Source: an uncultured Bacteroidales bacterium (GTDB lineage Bacteria; Bacteroidota; Bacteroidia; Bacteroidales; Paludibacteraceae). From it: 31,476 bases of DNA. Positions 7,554-17,263 of this stretch are shown here, piece after piece. The notes under the pieces are model-generated. The model did no database searches and had not been told where the DNA came from. It worked only from the letters and a program-made list of their open reading frames with translations. Every line of letters starts with the position of its first letter. The first letter of the stretch is position 1. Made by a program: the position numbers and the translations under genes. Where the stretch lies: the NCBI GenBank assembly GCA_946184195.1, contig CAMHEP010000002.1, positions 1 through 31,476 of the forward strand. Direction: 5' to 3'.

Positions 7554-10500
7554 ATGAAACGGTATATAATCACTGCCGTACTATCTATCCTTCTCCCCCT
7601 AATGATATGGGCACAGGAAGCACGAGTGACCATGACAGAACGTGGGCGGACGGTACAGGATGTGGTGCGGCTCATCGAGCAGCAGACAGACATGCTCTTC
7701 ATCATTAATACCGAGGTGAACACCCGTCAGGTGGTGACCGCCACGGTGAATAACCAGCCGCTCAGAGACGCTCTCAAGAGTCTCTTTGGACCATTAGGCT
7801 TACGCTACGAGATAGAAGGTAAACATATTATCCTCTCGCAGTCAGCTAAGAGTGATGAACGCAAGACAAAGATGATTGAGGCAAGTGGCGTCGTACGCGA
7901 CGAGAAAGGGGAACCGGTCATCGGCGCCTCGGTGATGGTGCAGGGAACGAGTGACGGGACGGTCACCGACTTAGACGGACGCTTTGCCCTCAATGCCCCC
8001 GATGGCGCTAAATTAGCCGTTTCCTATGTGGGCTACAAGAGCGAGACCGTCATTGCCCGAAGCGGCAGCATGGCGGTAACGCTCAAGGAGGACACCAAGG
8101 TATTGGACGATGTGGTGGTCATTGGTTATGGCACGGTGCGCAAGAGTGACATGACAGGGGCTATCGCATCGGTCAAGACGGAGGAAATGAATATGTCGTC
8201 CGCCACCTTGGAGCAAGCTCTCATCGGTCATACGCCGGGTGTGGAAATTAAGCAGACAAGCGGTGCACCGGGAGCGGGAACGACCATACGTATCCGCGGT
8301 GTCAACTCCGTATATGGTGGTGTGGAGCCGCTGTATGTGGTGGACGGTTTCCCAGCCAGCAAGGATGTGTTCATCAACCCCAATGATGTGGAGAGCATAG
8401 AGGTGCTCAAGGACGCTGCCTCGGCGGCCATATATGGTAGCCGTGCCGGCGGAGGTGTGATACTCATCACCACCAAACGCGGTTCGGAGGGAAAGCCAAA
8501 AGTCGAAGTGGACTATCAGTTCTCCATGCAGCAGGTGCAGAAGAAGATTGACATGATGAACGCAGAGCAGTTCAAACAACTGCACCGCGATGGCTATAAC
8601 AACGCCTACTTCGATTATCTGCGCAGCAACAACATCTACGGTTCGGACGCCCTCAATTGGCAGCATAGTCGTGAGGACGACAATTCTACGCGATTGGCGA
8701 ACGGTGGTGCCATGTCATCCATGTTCCTCTGTCCGGACATAGTGGACTCCAACTATGACACCGACTGGCAGGACGAGGTCTTCCGCTCCGCACCGATGCA
8801 CAAAGTCAATTTCTCCGTCAGTGGCGGTAAGGAGAAGTTCAAGTATATGTTCTCTGCCGGTTATCTCAATCAGGACGGTATCGTCTCTCCCAGCAACCAC
8901 CAGCGTATCACCACGCGTCTGAACATGGACATCGATGTGACTAAACGTTTCTCCATCGGTGTGAATACCAACATGTACTACGTGAAGGAGCGCGTGGTCA
9001 GGACAGACGGTTTGGCTTTCAACGACGGTGTGATACTGAATGCCTTGGGCATGCCTCCCACTTATCCTGTCTACAATCAGGACGGCAGTTATGCCTTGGG
9101 ATGGAGTTATCGCAATGGCGCTAACACCTATGGCTGTTTCGGCGGAGAGAACCCTGTGGCGTTGGCTCAGGGACGCGAGGAGTACTATACCAAGATGCGC
9201 GCCTCAATCAATGCCAACCTGCGTTATATGCTTTATGACGGCTTGTATGCCAAGGTGAACCTCGGCGTACAGATAGCCGACCAGATACATAACCTCTACC
9301 GTCCCTCGTGGTTGGGGCAGAGTAATTATGCACCGGGTGACATACAGAACACGCTGGTTATTGCCCGTGATGACCGCGATTTTAATACAGACTGGCTCTT
9401 GGAGGCAACGGTGAACTACGACAAGACATTCCGCGATAAACATACGGTCAGTGCCGTGGTGGGATATAGTATGCAGAAGAAGGTGTACAACAACATCGAC
9501 GCTGCGTCGGTGACGGGAGCCTTACAGGACGACCGTATCACCGAACTCAGTGCTGCCAAACCTACCGATACGGACGAGAACGGTACAGCAGCAAAGACGG
9601 ATAAGATTAGTTGGGCGTTGATGTCCTTCTTCGCTCGTGCCATGTATAACTACGACCATCGTTATACCCTCTCTCTTACCCTCCGTGGAGATGGGTGCAG
9701 TCGTTTCGGTAGTCAGAACCGCTGGGGTATGTTCCCCTCTGTCAGTGCCGGATGGAATATCACCAACGAGCATTGGGCTGAGCATCTGCAGGACGTGTTC
9801 ACCGCTAAACTGCGTGCCAGCTGGGGTATATCGGGAAATAACAACATCAGCAACTATCGACATATTGCTACTATCAAGTCGGGATCCTATGTCTTTGGCG
9901 AAGGGGGAACCGTGGTGACTACCTATTTCCCGTCCACCGTCGATGCTAACCTCGGCTGGGAGAAGACCTCTCAGGTCAACGTCGGTACGGATATGACTTT
10001 CTGGTCGGGTAGGCTGTCTCTATCGGCGAACTACTATTATTCGCGTACCACAGACCTGCTGTACCAGAACACTACTTCCGCTACCTTGGGTGCCGTCAGC
10101 ATGTGGACCAACCTGCGTGACGGTCGCGTTATCAACCAGGGTGGTGATATCCAGGTGGACGCCAATGTGCTCAATATGGCAGGCGTGAAGTGGAATATCG
10201 GCTTGAATGTCTCCATCAACCGTAATAAGGTTTATGGTCTCGAGGACGATATCCTCATCAAGGGACAACGTTCGCAGATTACGCACATCACCCGCAATGG
10301 GGCGCCTATCGGTTCGTTCTATGGCATGGTGAGCGAAGGACTTATTAGCCCGGAAGAGTATGCTCTCATTCAGGAAGACGCTAAGCACATAGGGGATGCG
10401 TCGTATCAGCGTCAGGGACCGTTAGTTGCCGACTATGCAAATGCTTATGTGGGCGATGTGAAATGGAAGGATGTGAACGGTGACGGCAAGATTACCGAGG

Positions 10501-11048
10501 ACGACCGCGACATCATCGGTGATAACTACCCTAAGTTCTCCTACGGATTCAACACATCGCTTACGTGGAAGGGATTGAGTTTCTCGTGCTCCTTCGATGG
10601 TCAGTACGGTAATAAGGTCATCAACTTCTCGCGCTATTACATCGCTAATAACGAGGGAGGTGTGAACAGTATGGCGGTGTCGCTCAATCGCTATCAAGGA
10701 GCTTATACGCAACCCTACGAGACGAACGGCGATATGATGTTCCGCGCCAATCGCTCGCAGAAAAATCTAAATACGAAGTTCTCTACCTATTTCGTGGAAG
10801 ATGCTTCGTTCCTCAGGATGACCAACCTCACGCTCGGATACACTATCCCCGACAACAAGGTTTTCAAAACATTGCACCTGCAACGTTTCCATATCTATTT
10901 CTCGGTGGATAATGTCTTCACAGCAACCAAATATACAGGGTATAACCCCGATGTAGACTATAACGCCAGCAACACGGCGCCGGGGCTCGACTTCGGTACG
11001 TACCCCTTGGCACGCTCGTTTAGCGGCGGTATCAAATTAACGTTCTAA
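7554..11048 (+). CDS. SusC/RagA-type TonB-dependent outer-membrane receptor with STN sensor domain
   Basis: An 1164-aa outer-membrane transporter. It has a signal peptide (to about residue 20, ...MIWAQ). An STN domain (about 22-95) has T-V-Q-D-V-V-R-L-I-E-Q-Q-T and R-D-A-L-K-S-L-F. A carboxypeptidase-D-like beta domain follows (about 104-182, G-x-V-x-D-E-K-G-E-P-V-I-G-A-S-V and T-D-L-D-G-R-F). The plug begins at about 190 with V-V-V-I-G-Y-G-T and contains I-R-I-R-G-V-N-S, then a long 22-strand-type barrel ends in aromatic Phe (GGIKLTF). With the SusD lipoprotein 17 bases downstream it forms the lidded pair that imports oligomeric ligands using TonB energy. The STN domain implies signalling to a FecR protein, and one lies at 737. 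Ligand unknown; downstream genes suggest a phosphorylated compound. Confidence 0.96.
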   Translation: MKRYIITAVLSILLPLMIWAQEARVTMTERGRTVQDVVRLIEQQTDMLFIINTEVNTRQVVTATVNNQPLRDALKSLFGPLGLRYEIEGKHIILSQSAKSDERKTKMIEASGVVRDEKGEPVIGASVMVQGTSDGTVTDLDGRFALNAPDGAKLAVSYVGYKSETVIARSGSMAVTLKEDTKVLDDVVVIGYGTVRKSDMTGAIASVKTEEMNMSSATLEQALIGHTPGVEIKQTSGAPGAGTTIRIRGVNSVYGGVEPLYVVDGFPASKDVFINPNDVESIEVLKDAASAAIYGSRAGGGVILITTKRGSEGKPKVEVDYQFSMQQVQKKIDMMNAEQFKQLHRDGYNNAYFDYLRSNNIYGSDALNWQHSREDDNSTRLANGGAMSSMFLCPDIVDSNYDTDWQDEVFRSAPMHKVNFSVSGGKEKFKYMFSAGYLNQDGIVSPSNHQRITTRLNMDIDVTKRFSIGVNTNMYYVKERVVRTDGLAFNDGVILNALGMPPTYPVYNQDGSYALGWSYRNGANTYGCFGGENPVALAQGREEYYTKMRASINANLRYMLYDGLYAKVNLGVQIADQIHNLYRPSWLGQSNYAPGDIQNTLVIARDDRDFNTDWLLEATVNYDKTFRDKHTVSAVVGYSMQKKVYNNIDAASVTGALQDDRITELSAAKPTDTDENGTAAKTDKISWALMSFFARAMYNYDHRYTLSLTLRGDGCSRFGSQNRWGMFPSVSAGWNITNEHWAEHLQDVFTAKLRASWGISGNNNISNYRHIATIKSGSYVFGEGGTVVTTYFPSTVDANLGWEKTSQVNVGTDMTFWSGRLSLSANYYYSRTTDLLYQNTTSATLGAVSMWTNLRDGRVINQGGDIQVDANVLNMAGVKWNIGLNVSINRNKVYGLEDDILIKGQRSQITHITRNGAPIGSFYGMVSEGLISPEEYALIQEDAKHIGDASYQRQGPLVADYANAYVGDVKWKDVNGDGKITEDDRDIIGDNYPKFSYGFNTSLTWKGLSFSCSFDGQYGNKVINFSRYYIANNEGGVNSMAVSLNRYQGAYTQPYETNGDMMFRANRSQKNLNTKFSTYFVEDASFLRMTNLTLGYTIPDNKVFKTLHLQRFHIYFSVDNVFTATKYTGYNPDVDYNASNTAPGLDFGTYPLARSFSGGIKLTF

Positions 11049-11065
11049 AAGAAAGGGTAGAGATT

Positions 11066-12580
11066 ATGAAAAAGACAATCTATAGTGTTCTGTCCATTAT
11101 CCTCTTAGGGATGGTAACTCTCTCCTCCACGTCGTGTCGTTTCCTCGACCTGCACGACCCGGATGCCTTTGAAGATACTAAGTTCTATCGCGACTCGGCT
11201 GACATGGATGCTTTGCTCAGTTCGAGTTATGCTGCCCTGCGTACGGCATACGATAAACTGTTCTTCGTCACAGAGATGAAGTCCGACAATGCCACTACCA
11301 ACGATATGGGCACTGCCGGCGGTTTATATTATAACTTTGTCAATCATACGGTGAGTAGCAGTAATAGTATAGTGAGCGAGGTATACAACGCTTTCTATTT
11401 CTGTATTCACCGCGCCAACTTGGTGCTGGAGCATGTGGACGCAGTTAATATGTCGAGTGCAGAGCGCGAACGTATCCGTGGGGAAGCGCTCTTCCTGCGC
11501 GGATTGAGCCATTTCTACTTAACACGTCTCTGGGGACCGGTGACTATCATGCGTGGTACCTTGGCTGGCAGTAAGGAAGCTCTCTCGCAGACACGTCAGC
11601 AACCTGAAGAAGTGTATACTTTCATCATCGGTGACCTCAAACGCGTGGCGGATAGTAATATGTTACCTGCTATCTGTCGTGGAGACCGCTTCGGTCATGC
11701 GTCCAAGACAGCCGCGTGTGCTCTTTTGGGACGCGTCTATTTGCAGCAAGCGGCTACGCAGAATAAGCCGGAACTGTATAAGGATGCTATCAAGTATCTG
11801 GAACTGTCGCTCACAGTGAGTGGTTATAACGGCTTGGGACAGGCGTATAGCAAACTCTTCACCATAGGTGGTCAAACGGACGAGGAGGTTATCTTCCCCA
11901 TCATGTATATGGCGAACGATGCAGAACACTCGAATTTCGCTCAGTATTTCCAGCCTATCGGTGCTACTGGTATCACCTCGCCGCTGCAAGGACGCGGTTT
12001 TAACCTCGGGCAGGAAAACCTCTTCAAGGAATTTGAGGCAACGGCTGACGGTTTTGGTGCCACAGACAGACGGTCCGCTACCTGTATCAAGAAGTATACA
12101 GATGGTACGTACTACACGAAGAAATATACCGACCTATCAAGCAACTATGGCGGAAATATCTGGTTCGAGCTGCGTTTCGCAGATGTCTACCTGATGCTTG
12201 CTGAGGCTTACGAGCGCACCGAGGGAAACACCTCCACCAAGGCAATCGCTTATCTGGACAAGGTGCGTACCCGCACCGGCTCAACGGTCAAGGATTATGC
12301 TACCTCGATGATGAATGCCGCCTATGCTGCAGCTTATCCTACGCTGAGGGACGCTATCTTCCATGAACGTCGTGTGGAGTTGTGTTTCGAGAACCACCGT
12401 TGGTTCGACCTTATGCGTCTCTATCCGAAAGCAGACGATTTCGTGGCTTATATGCACTCCGTCAACGAACCGAATGTGGGAGGTAAATATACGGCTTTCC
12501 AACGCTACGAACTCTTATTACCCATCCCCTACGATGAGGTCTTCCTCAACCCGGGACTGGGACAGAATGATGGATATTGA
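11066..12580 (+). CDS. SusD/RagB-type surface lipoprotein
   Basis: A 504-aa protein with a lipoprotein signal peptide: a hydrophobic stretch then T-L-S-S-T-S-C, with Cys24 the likely lipidated residue. Next comes the family start F-L-D-L-x-D-P-D-A-F. Its helical TPR-type core includes G-E-A-L-F-L-R-G-L-x-H-F-Y-L-x-R-L-W-G (about 137-155). The C-terminal region has R-F-A-D-V-Y-L-M-L-A-E-A and the F-E-x-x-R-W-F-D-L-M-R pattern typical of SusD proteins. It acts as the ligand-binding lid on the SusC channel at the cell surface. It follows SusC by 17 bases. Length is normal for the family. Confidence 0.96.
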   Translation: MKKTIYSVLSIILLGMVTLSSTSCRFLDLHDPDAFEDTKFYRDSADMDALLSSSYAALRTAYDKLFFVTEMKSDNATTNDMGTAGGLYYNFVNHTVSSSNSIVSEVYNAFYFCIHRANLVLEHVDAVNMSSAERERIRGEALFLRGLSHFYLTRLWGPVTIMRGTLAGSKEALSQTRQQPEEVYTFIIGDLKRVADSNMLPAICRGDRFGHASKTAACALLGRVYLQQAATQNKPELYKDAIKYLELSLTVSGYNGLGQAYSKLFTIGGQTDEEVIFPIMYMANDAEHSNFAQYFQPIGATGITSPLQGRGFNLGQENLFKEFEATADGFGATDRRSATCIKKYTDGTYYTKKYTDLSSNYGGNIWFELRFADVYLMLAEAYERTEGNTSTKAIAYLDKVRTRTGSTVKDYATSMMNAAYAAAYPTLRDAIFHERRVELCFENHRWFDLMRLYPKADDFVAYMHSVNEPNVGGKYTAFQRYELLLPIPYDEVFLNPGLGQNDGY

Positions 12581-12620
12581 TAAACAATGATATATATAAC
12601 AAACTAAAAACTCTACTATT

Positions 12621-14804
12621 ATGAAAAAATCTATCCTTTTAGGCATTACGATGTGCCTTGCAGTAGTTGCCATGGCGCAACGTAGTATGGAATGGTACTC
12701 CTATTGGGGGTCTAATACCAGCGGTAGTCAGATAGAGCCACAACGAATGGCAGTGGACGCTGCGGGTAATATCTATGTAGCTGCTCTGTTCGGTGGCGAT
12801 AAGGTGGCGGTTGAATCGCGTACCTTAGTCAGTGCGAGTGCTTCGGATAAAGGAGACGCCGTCGTGGTTAAGATGAACGACCAGAAGACGGTTATGTGGA
12901 CCTATCCTATTGTCAACGCAGGTGTTGCTACTATCACCGATTTGGTGGTTGACATGGATGGTAATATCGTAGTGACGGGTGCTTTCAATCAATCTATCAA
13001 GGTCGGCACGAGCACGATGGCACTCGATGACACTAATATGGGTGAAGCTGCCGTTTACGTACTCCGTCTATCTGCGGATGGTACAGCTCTGAATGCTTGG
13101 CAGATTCCCGCTGTCAGCGCCCGCGGTGGTAAACTGGCTATCAACTCGCAGAATCATATCATCGTGACCGGGCTTTTGGAAGGTGATGCTACTTTTGTTC
13201 CGGGCGGTGCTGCCGAAGGTGATTTCCAGAACTCCGCTCAGCTCTTTGTTGCAGAGTACGATGTAAACGGTACATTGATTTGGCATCAGTTCCGAAACGA
13301 CGGCGGTAATTCTATCTATGGGGCTCCGTCTGTAGCTGTCGATGTTGCGAACAATATCTATGTTGCCGCTTCTATCACAGGTACCACTACGATGGCAGGC
13401 ATGGCTCTTAATGCTACTGCCAGCAATGCTTTCCTGCTTTGCTATAATGCACAGGGACAAGAACAGTGGGCACATATGATTGACGGTGATCAAAGCGACG
13501 TGGCTGCCGATGTAGTCGTTAGCCCGATAGGGCAGGTTATCATTGCCGTTAACCACCATAGTGGTACGATGCATATCGATGATATGATGGATGAGTTCAA
13601 GCATGAGTACGCTTTTGATGCACAATGGGAGCATGCTGCTTTCTTCAGTTTCGATCTCAGTGGTGAGTTCAAGTGGTTCTTCGATTGGGGCTATAGCAAT
13701 GGCGAATCGGGGTCAGACGCTCCCTGTTACGCTCTGCGTTGCACGGACGAAGGTGTACTCTACGCTACCGGTATGATGACAGGCCGTTATGGAGGTTCCC
13801 GCCTCAGCGCTCTGGAGGAGGAACGTACATTGCCTAATGGTAAGAACTCCGGCGTGGAGACCGTGGACTATCAGTGGTTGCAACATAATACCAACGGTGG
13901 TCACGATAACTATATCATCACTCTCACTCGCGAAGGTAAACTTGCGAACGCTGCTCGCCCGGGTGGACCGCAATACGAGATCGGTACAGATGTGGCTCTC
14001 AGTCCCGATAAGAAGAGTCTCTATCTGCTCTCGCAAATCAATGTGCGTGATAACGTTCCCTACACCTGCCCGGATAACCTCTTTGACAGTTGGACTGACC
14101 TCTATGCGCCAACCAACTGGGCAAGCCGTAAGAACAACTACACCCTGCTCAATGTATACTGCCCGGAGAATAATGGTTCGTCTACAAACTATACCAAGGC
14201 ATACAAGGCTAACTTCGCATCATCTATGCTCGTGAAGTATGCCATGCCTGAGATTAACCCCAATAATCTGCCTTTCTACACGGTTGGACAAGCCTACAGC
14301 GAGTCTATCGCTCTACTTAATCCGCAAGGCGTAGCATCTATATTCTCGCTCGGCGCATCATCGGATGTATCGTTCGATGGCACGACCGTCTCAGGTAATT
14401 TCGCCGACCAAAACAAACGGTATGTAGGACTGATTGCTATTGATAGCATTGCTTTGCCTGGGCAGATTACTTACTACGAATATGACAACCAAACACATAA
14501 GTCACTTCGTTCACAACCGCGTAATGTGCGCTATATGCCTTTGACTGACGGTTCGCATACTGCTGTTGAAGATGCGTATGTATTGGATGCCACTATCTAT
14601 CCGACACTCTGCAAAGATAACCTCTATATCCGTTGTGAGGAGCCGAACTATACGGTTAATATCTATGCGATGGATGGTCGTATGCTCTTCTCGCAGGACA
14701 AGGTGTCCATGGTTACAGTCGGAGGTTACCTTATGCCCGGTTCTTATCAGGTGGAGGTACGCGCCGGACAAGGTCGCTGCGTGAAGACTATCATTGTTCA
14801 ATAA
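12621..14804 (+). CDS. Secreted beta-propeller (SBBP/NHL-like) protein with T9SS type A C-terminal domain
   Basis: A 727-aa exported protein with a signal peptide (MKKSILLGITMCLAVVAMAQ). The N-terminal two thirds repeat a blade-like unit of the form A-V-D-x-x-x-N-I-Y-V-A-A-x-x-x-G (near residues 47, 111, 175 and 235), as in SBBP or NHL beta-propellers. A later segment, P-F-Y-T-V-G-Q-A-Y-S, looks like a small Ig-like or putative binding domain. Residues about 655-727 form a classical T9SS type A sorting domain: V-N-I-Y-A-M-D-G-R-M-L, then L-M-P-G-S-Y-Q-V-E-V-R, ending K-T-I-I-V-Q. It should cross the outer membrane through T9SS and be anchored or released there. It sits 40 bases after SusD and so is likely a surface partner of the uptake system; ligand or enzyme activity unknown. 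Confidence 0.85.
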   Translation: MKKSILLGITMCLAVVAMAQRSMEWYSYWGSNTSGSQIEPQRMAVDAAGNIYVAALFGGDKVAVESRTLVSASASDKGDAVVVKMNDQKTVMWTYPIVNAGVATITDLVVDMDGNIVVTGAFNQSIKVGTSTMALDDTNMGEAAVYVLRLSADGTALNAWQIPAVSARGGKLAINSQNHIIVTGLLEGDATFVPGGAAEGDFQNSAQLFVAEYDVNGTLIWHQFRNDGGNSIYGAPSVAVDVANNIYVAASITGTTTMAGMALNATASNAFLLCYNAQGQEQWAHMIDGDQSDVAADVVVSPIGQVIIAVNHHSGTMHIDDMMDEFKHEYAFDAQWEHAAFFSFDLSGEFKWFFDWGYSNGESGSDAPCYALRCTDEGVLYATGMMTGRYGGSRLSALEEERTLPNGKNSGVETVDYQWLQHNTNGGHDNYIITLTREGKLANAARPGGPQYEIGTDVALSPDKKSLYLLSQINVRDNVPYTCPDNLFDSWTDLYAPTNWASRKNNYTLLNVYCPENNGSSTNYTKAYKANFASSMLVKYAMPEINPNNLPFYTVGQAYSESIALLNPQGVASIFSLGASSDVSFDGTTVSGNFADQNKRYVGLIAIDSIALPGQITYYEYDNQTHKSLRSQPRNVRYMPLTDGSHTAVEDAYVLDATIYPTLCKDNLYIRCEEPNYTVNIYAMDGRMLFSQDKVSMVTVGGYLMPGSYQVEVRAGQGRCVKTIIVQ

Positions 14805-14820
14805 TCAATCTAATTCTATT

Positions 14821-17220
14821 ATGCATACATCTTTGCGAAAACTTGTATGTCTGTTGCCCGCGTTGCTGCTCACATGGAGCAGCTTCGCTGCGGGCATCAT
14901 CACAGGCTACGTATTAACCGACTCGGGTGCACCTATTGCCGGTGTGGCGGTGAGTGACGGTGTAGTGGTTGTACAGACGGATGCTACCGGTGCCTACCAA
15001 ATGCCTTGTCGCGATAATGTGGAGTTCGTATTCGTCTCGGTGCCTTCGGGCTATGATATACCGCTGGATGCCACGGGCTCACCCTTGATGTACAAGCGTG
15101 TGAATAGTGCCGGACAGTATAACTTCAGCCTGCATCCGCAGGATGATGGCGGCATGGCTGACTCCACGCACGTGTTACTCGTTTTCTCCGACCCGCAGGT
15201 GCTCAATGGATACGACGACCATCGTTTCCGGGCTGAGACAGTGGAGGATGTGCTCGCACTCAAAGCCGATTATCCTGCTGGTACGAAATTCTATGGTATA
15301 TGCGTAGGCGATATCGTATGGGATTGGTATGATGCCTTCTCCATCCAGAAAGGGTACTTCGAGGCAATGGGATTCCCTAATTTTATGGTCATAGGTAACC
15401 ATGACCACCAATGCACGGCTGCTGACCAAGGGTCCGCTACGAAACAGGACTCTGTGGCAGATAATAAGTTCACGGCTATTTATGGTCCTACCTATTATTC
15501 CTTTAATATAGGTGCTATCCACTACGTGGTGCTGGATAATGTCCTCTACACTGGTCATAACGGTAGTAAGGACTATAACTGCGGCCTCACTCCCGAGCAG
15601 CGCAGTTGGTTGCAACAAGACTTGGCTCTTGTACCCAATGGCACGCCTATCGTGACGTCTTTCCACATACCCGCCTCTCGTATGTCGTCCGACTTGACAC
15701 TGCTTAAGTCCTATATGAACAAAGGTGCTGTGCTGCAACATTTGCTTTCGGGACATACACATACCAATATTATTGCAGAACACTCGGCTCGATTGTTGGA
15801 ACGTACTATGGGAGCCGCTGAAGGTGCCTTCTGGAGCAGCAACTGGTGTGCGGATGGTTCGCCGAACGGATATATGGTCTATGAAGCAGGCGGGAAGAAA
15901 GGGTTCACGAATTGGTACTACAAGGCTACAGGCTATTCCAAGAACTATCAGATACGCGCCTACCCTGTCAATAGCATCGATGCCGGCAATAGCAAAACCA
16001 ACTGTGTACTGGCTAATGTCTGGGGCTATGATAGTAAGAGCCAAGTCAATATATACGAGGACGGTGTGAAGCATGTCATGCGTCAATTCACAGGATTGGA
16101 CCCCAAAATATACGATGTGATGCTGGAGGATGGCGATACGCGTCCTAATTATCCGGGTTCGGATGGTGGCACGATAGCCTCCAAAAACCCGGGAGCAGGG
16201 GCTACTACACACTTGTTCTACTACGAACCTACTGACCCGGATGCCGATTTTGTAGTTGAATTTACGGACCGTTTCGGACACGTATACACTGAGCCTGTAC
16301 GCAAGAATATGATGGTGGCAACTTTCCGCCTAAACGATAATCAGGAGTGGATCTATACGGAGGATTTTGACGAGTTGGTCGAATATCCTAATCAGCATAG
16401 CACAACACTGGCCAAAGGTACTTTCGTGCAGGGACACTATCCCGAGGGATGGTATGCTTGCACTTCCGGTACACAGATGCCGAGCAGTGTCAACTCCGTG
16501 ACATGGAAAACATTCAACTATTTCCGTATAGGTGAAGGATCACATACGGGCTCTGGCCTATATAACTTCGGTGAGGGAAACCCTGCCGTCAAGTCCAAGA
16601 ACTCAACGTATCGTTCCTTGGGTTCACTCACAGATGCAAGTAACCGTTCTATCATGTATGGTGTACTCATCGAGAATAATACCGGTGCACCTATCACATC
16701 GCTTGATGTGAACTATACGGGTAAGGTGTGGCGTATAGGATCGGCCGCAACTGCTGTGGATACGCTTGCTTTCTCCTATGTGGTACTTACCATGCCCGCA
16801 ACGATACGCCAACTGCGCGACCGTACTAAGTTCCTTGGCGATATACGTGCACGCAATGTACCAGCTTTGGATTTCTATACACCCTCTACACTCACTGCCG
16901 CTACATCCGGTACCGTGGCATCGCCTGTTACAGGCGAAGACCCTGCTAATCAAACGCACCTGACTGCTACTATCCCTGTGACCATACAACCCGGACAAGT
17001 AGTGATGCTGCGTTGGACCGATACTGATGAAGATGGAGCCGATCAGGCATTATCCATTGATGATATAGTAATCAAAGCAACCGTTGAGAATGTTACTGGA
17101 TTGGAGGACATCATCACCCCGTCGGCTAAGGAGACCTACAAGTATCTCTACGATGGGAAAATTATCATTATTCGTAATAATAAGAAATACGATTTATTCG
17201 GTAGACTCATTCGGGGATAA
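14821..17220 (+). CDS. Secreted calcineurin-like metallophosphoesterase with extra C-terminal beta domain and tag
   Basis: A 799-aa exported phosphoesterase. I chose ATG 14821 over the in-frame ATG 14794 because it puts the signal peptide (MHTSLRKLVCLLPALLLTWSS) at the N-terminus and avoids overlap with the previous gene. Residues about 27-105 form the MetallophosN-type beta domain (G-A-P-I-A-G-V-A-V, T-D-A-T-G-A-Y). The catalytic domain follows with dinuclear-metal ligands D124 (S-D-P-Q), D164 (V-G-D), N193/H194 (G-N-H-D), H282 and H312/H314 (G-H-T-H). A further conserved beta domain reaches about 500. Residues about 530-770 add a secreted-protein domain with Y-T-G-K-V-W-R and L-R-W-T-D-x-D-x-D-G-A-D. 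The end has the short tag K-I-I-I-I-R-N-N-K-K-Y. It would hydrolyse phosphomono- or diesters outside the inner membrane; substrate unknown. Confidence 0.9.
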   Translation: MHTSLRKLVCLLPALLLTWSSFAAGIITGYVLTDSGAPIAGVAVSDGVVVVQTDATGAYQMPCRDNVEFVFVSVPSGYDIPLDATGSPLMYKRVNSAGQYNFSLHPQDDGGMADSTHVLLVFSDPQVLNGYDDHRFRAETVEDVLALKADYPAGTKFYGICVGDIVWDWYDAFSIQKGYFEAMGFPNFMVIGNHDHQCTAADQGSATKQDSVADNKFTAIYGPTYYSFNIGAIHYVVLDNVLYTGHNGSKDYNCGLTPEQRSWLQQDLALVPNGTPIVTSFHIPASRMSSDLTLLKSYMNKGAVLQHLLSGHTHTNIIAEHSARLLERTMGAAEGAFWSSNWCADGSPNGYMVYEAGGKKGFTNWYYKATGYSKNYQIRAYPVNSIDAGNSKTNCVLANVWGYDSKSQVNIYEDGVKHVMRQFTGLDPKIYDVMLEDGDTRPNYPGSDGGTIASKNPGAGATTHLFYYEPTDPDADFVVEFTDRFGHVYTEPVRKNMMVATFRLNDNQEWIYTEDFDELVEYPNQHSTTLAKGTFVQGHYPEGWYACTSGTQMPSSVNSVTWKTFNYFRIGEGSHTGSGLYNFGEGNPAVKSKNSTYRSLGSLTDASNRSIMYGVLIENNTGAPITSLDVNYTGKVWRIGSAATAVDTLAFSYVVLTMPATIRQLRDRTKFLGDIRARNVPALDFYTPSTLTAATSGTVASPVTGEDPANQTHLTATIPVTIQPGQVVMLRWTDTDEDGADQALSIDDIVIKATVENVTGLEDIITPSAKETYKYLYDGKIIIIRNNKKYDLFGRLIRG

Positions 17221-17263
17221 AGGCTCCTGAACGGTCTTATATAATAAATAGATATCGGTATTT

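Noticed and set aside
15175..16281. Long minus-strand open frame (368 codons) inside the phosphoesterase gene
   Set aside because: It is antisense to a gene with intact catalytic motifs, has no recognisable domain, and is rich in His, Arg and Ile in the way of shadow frames.
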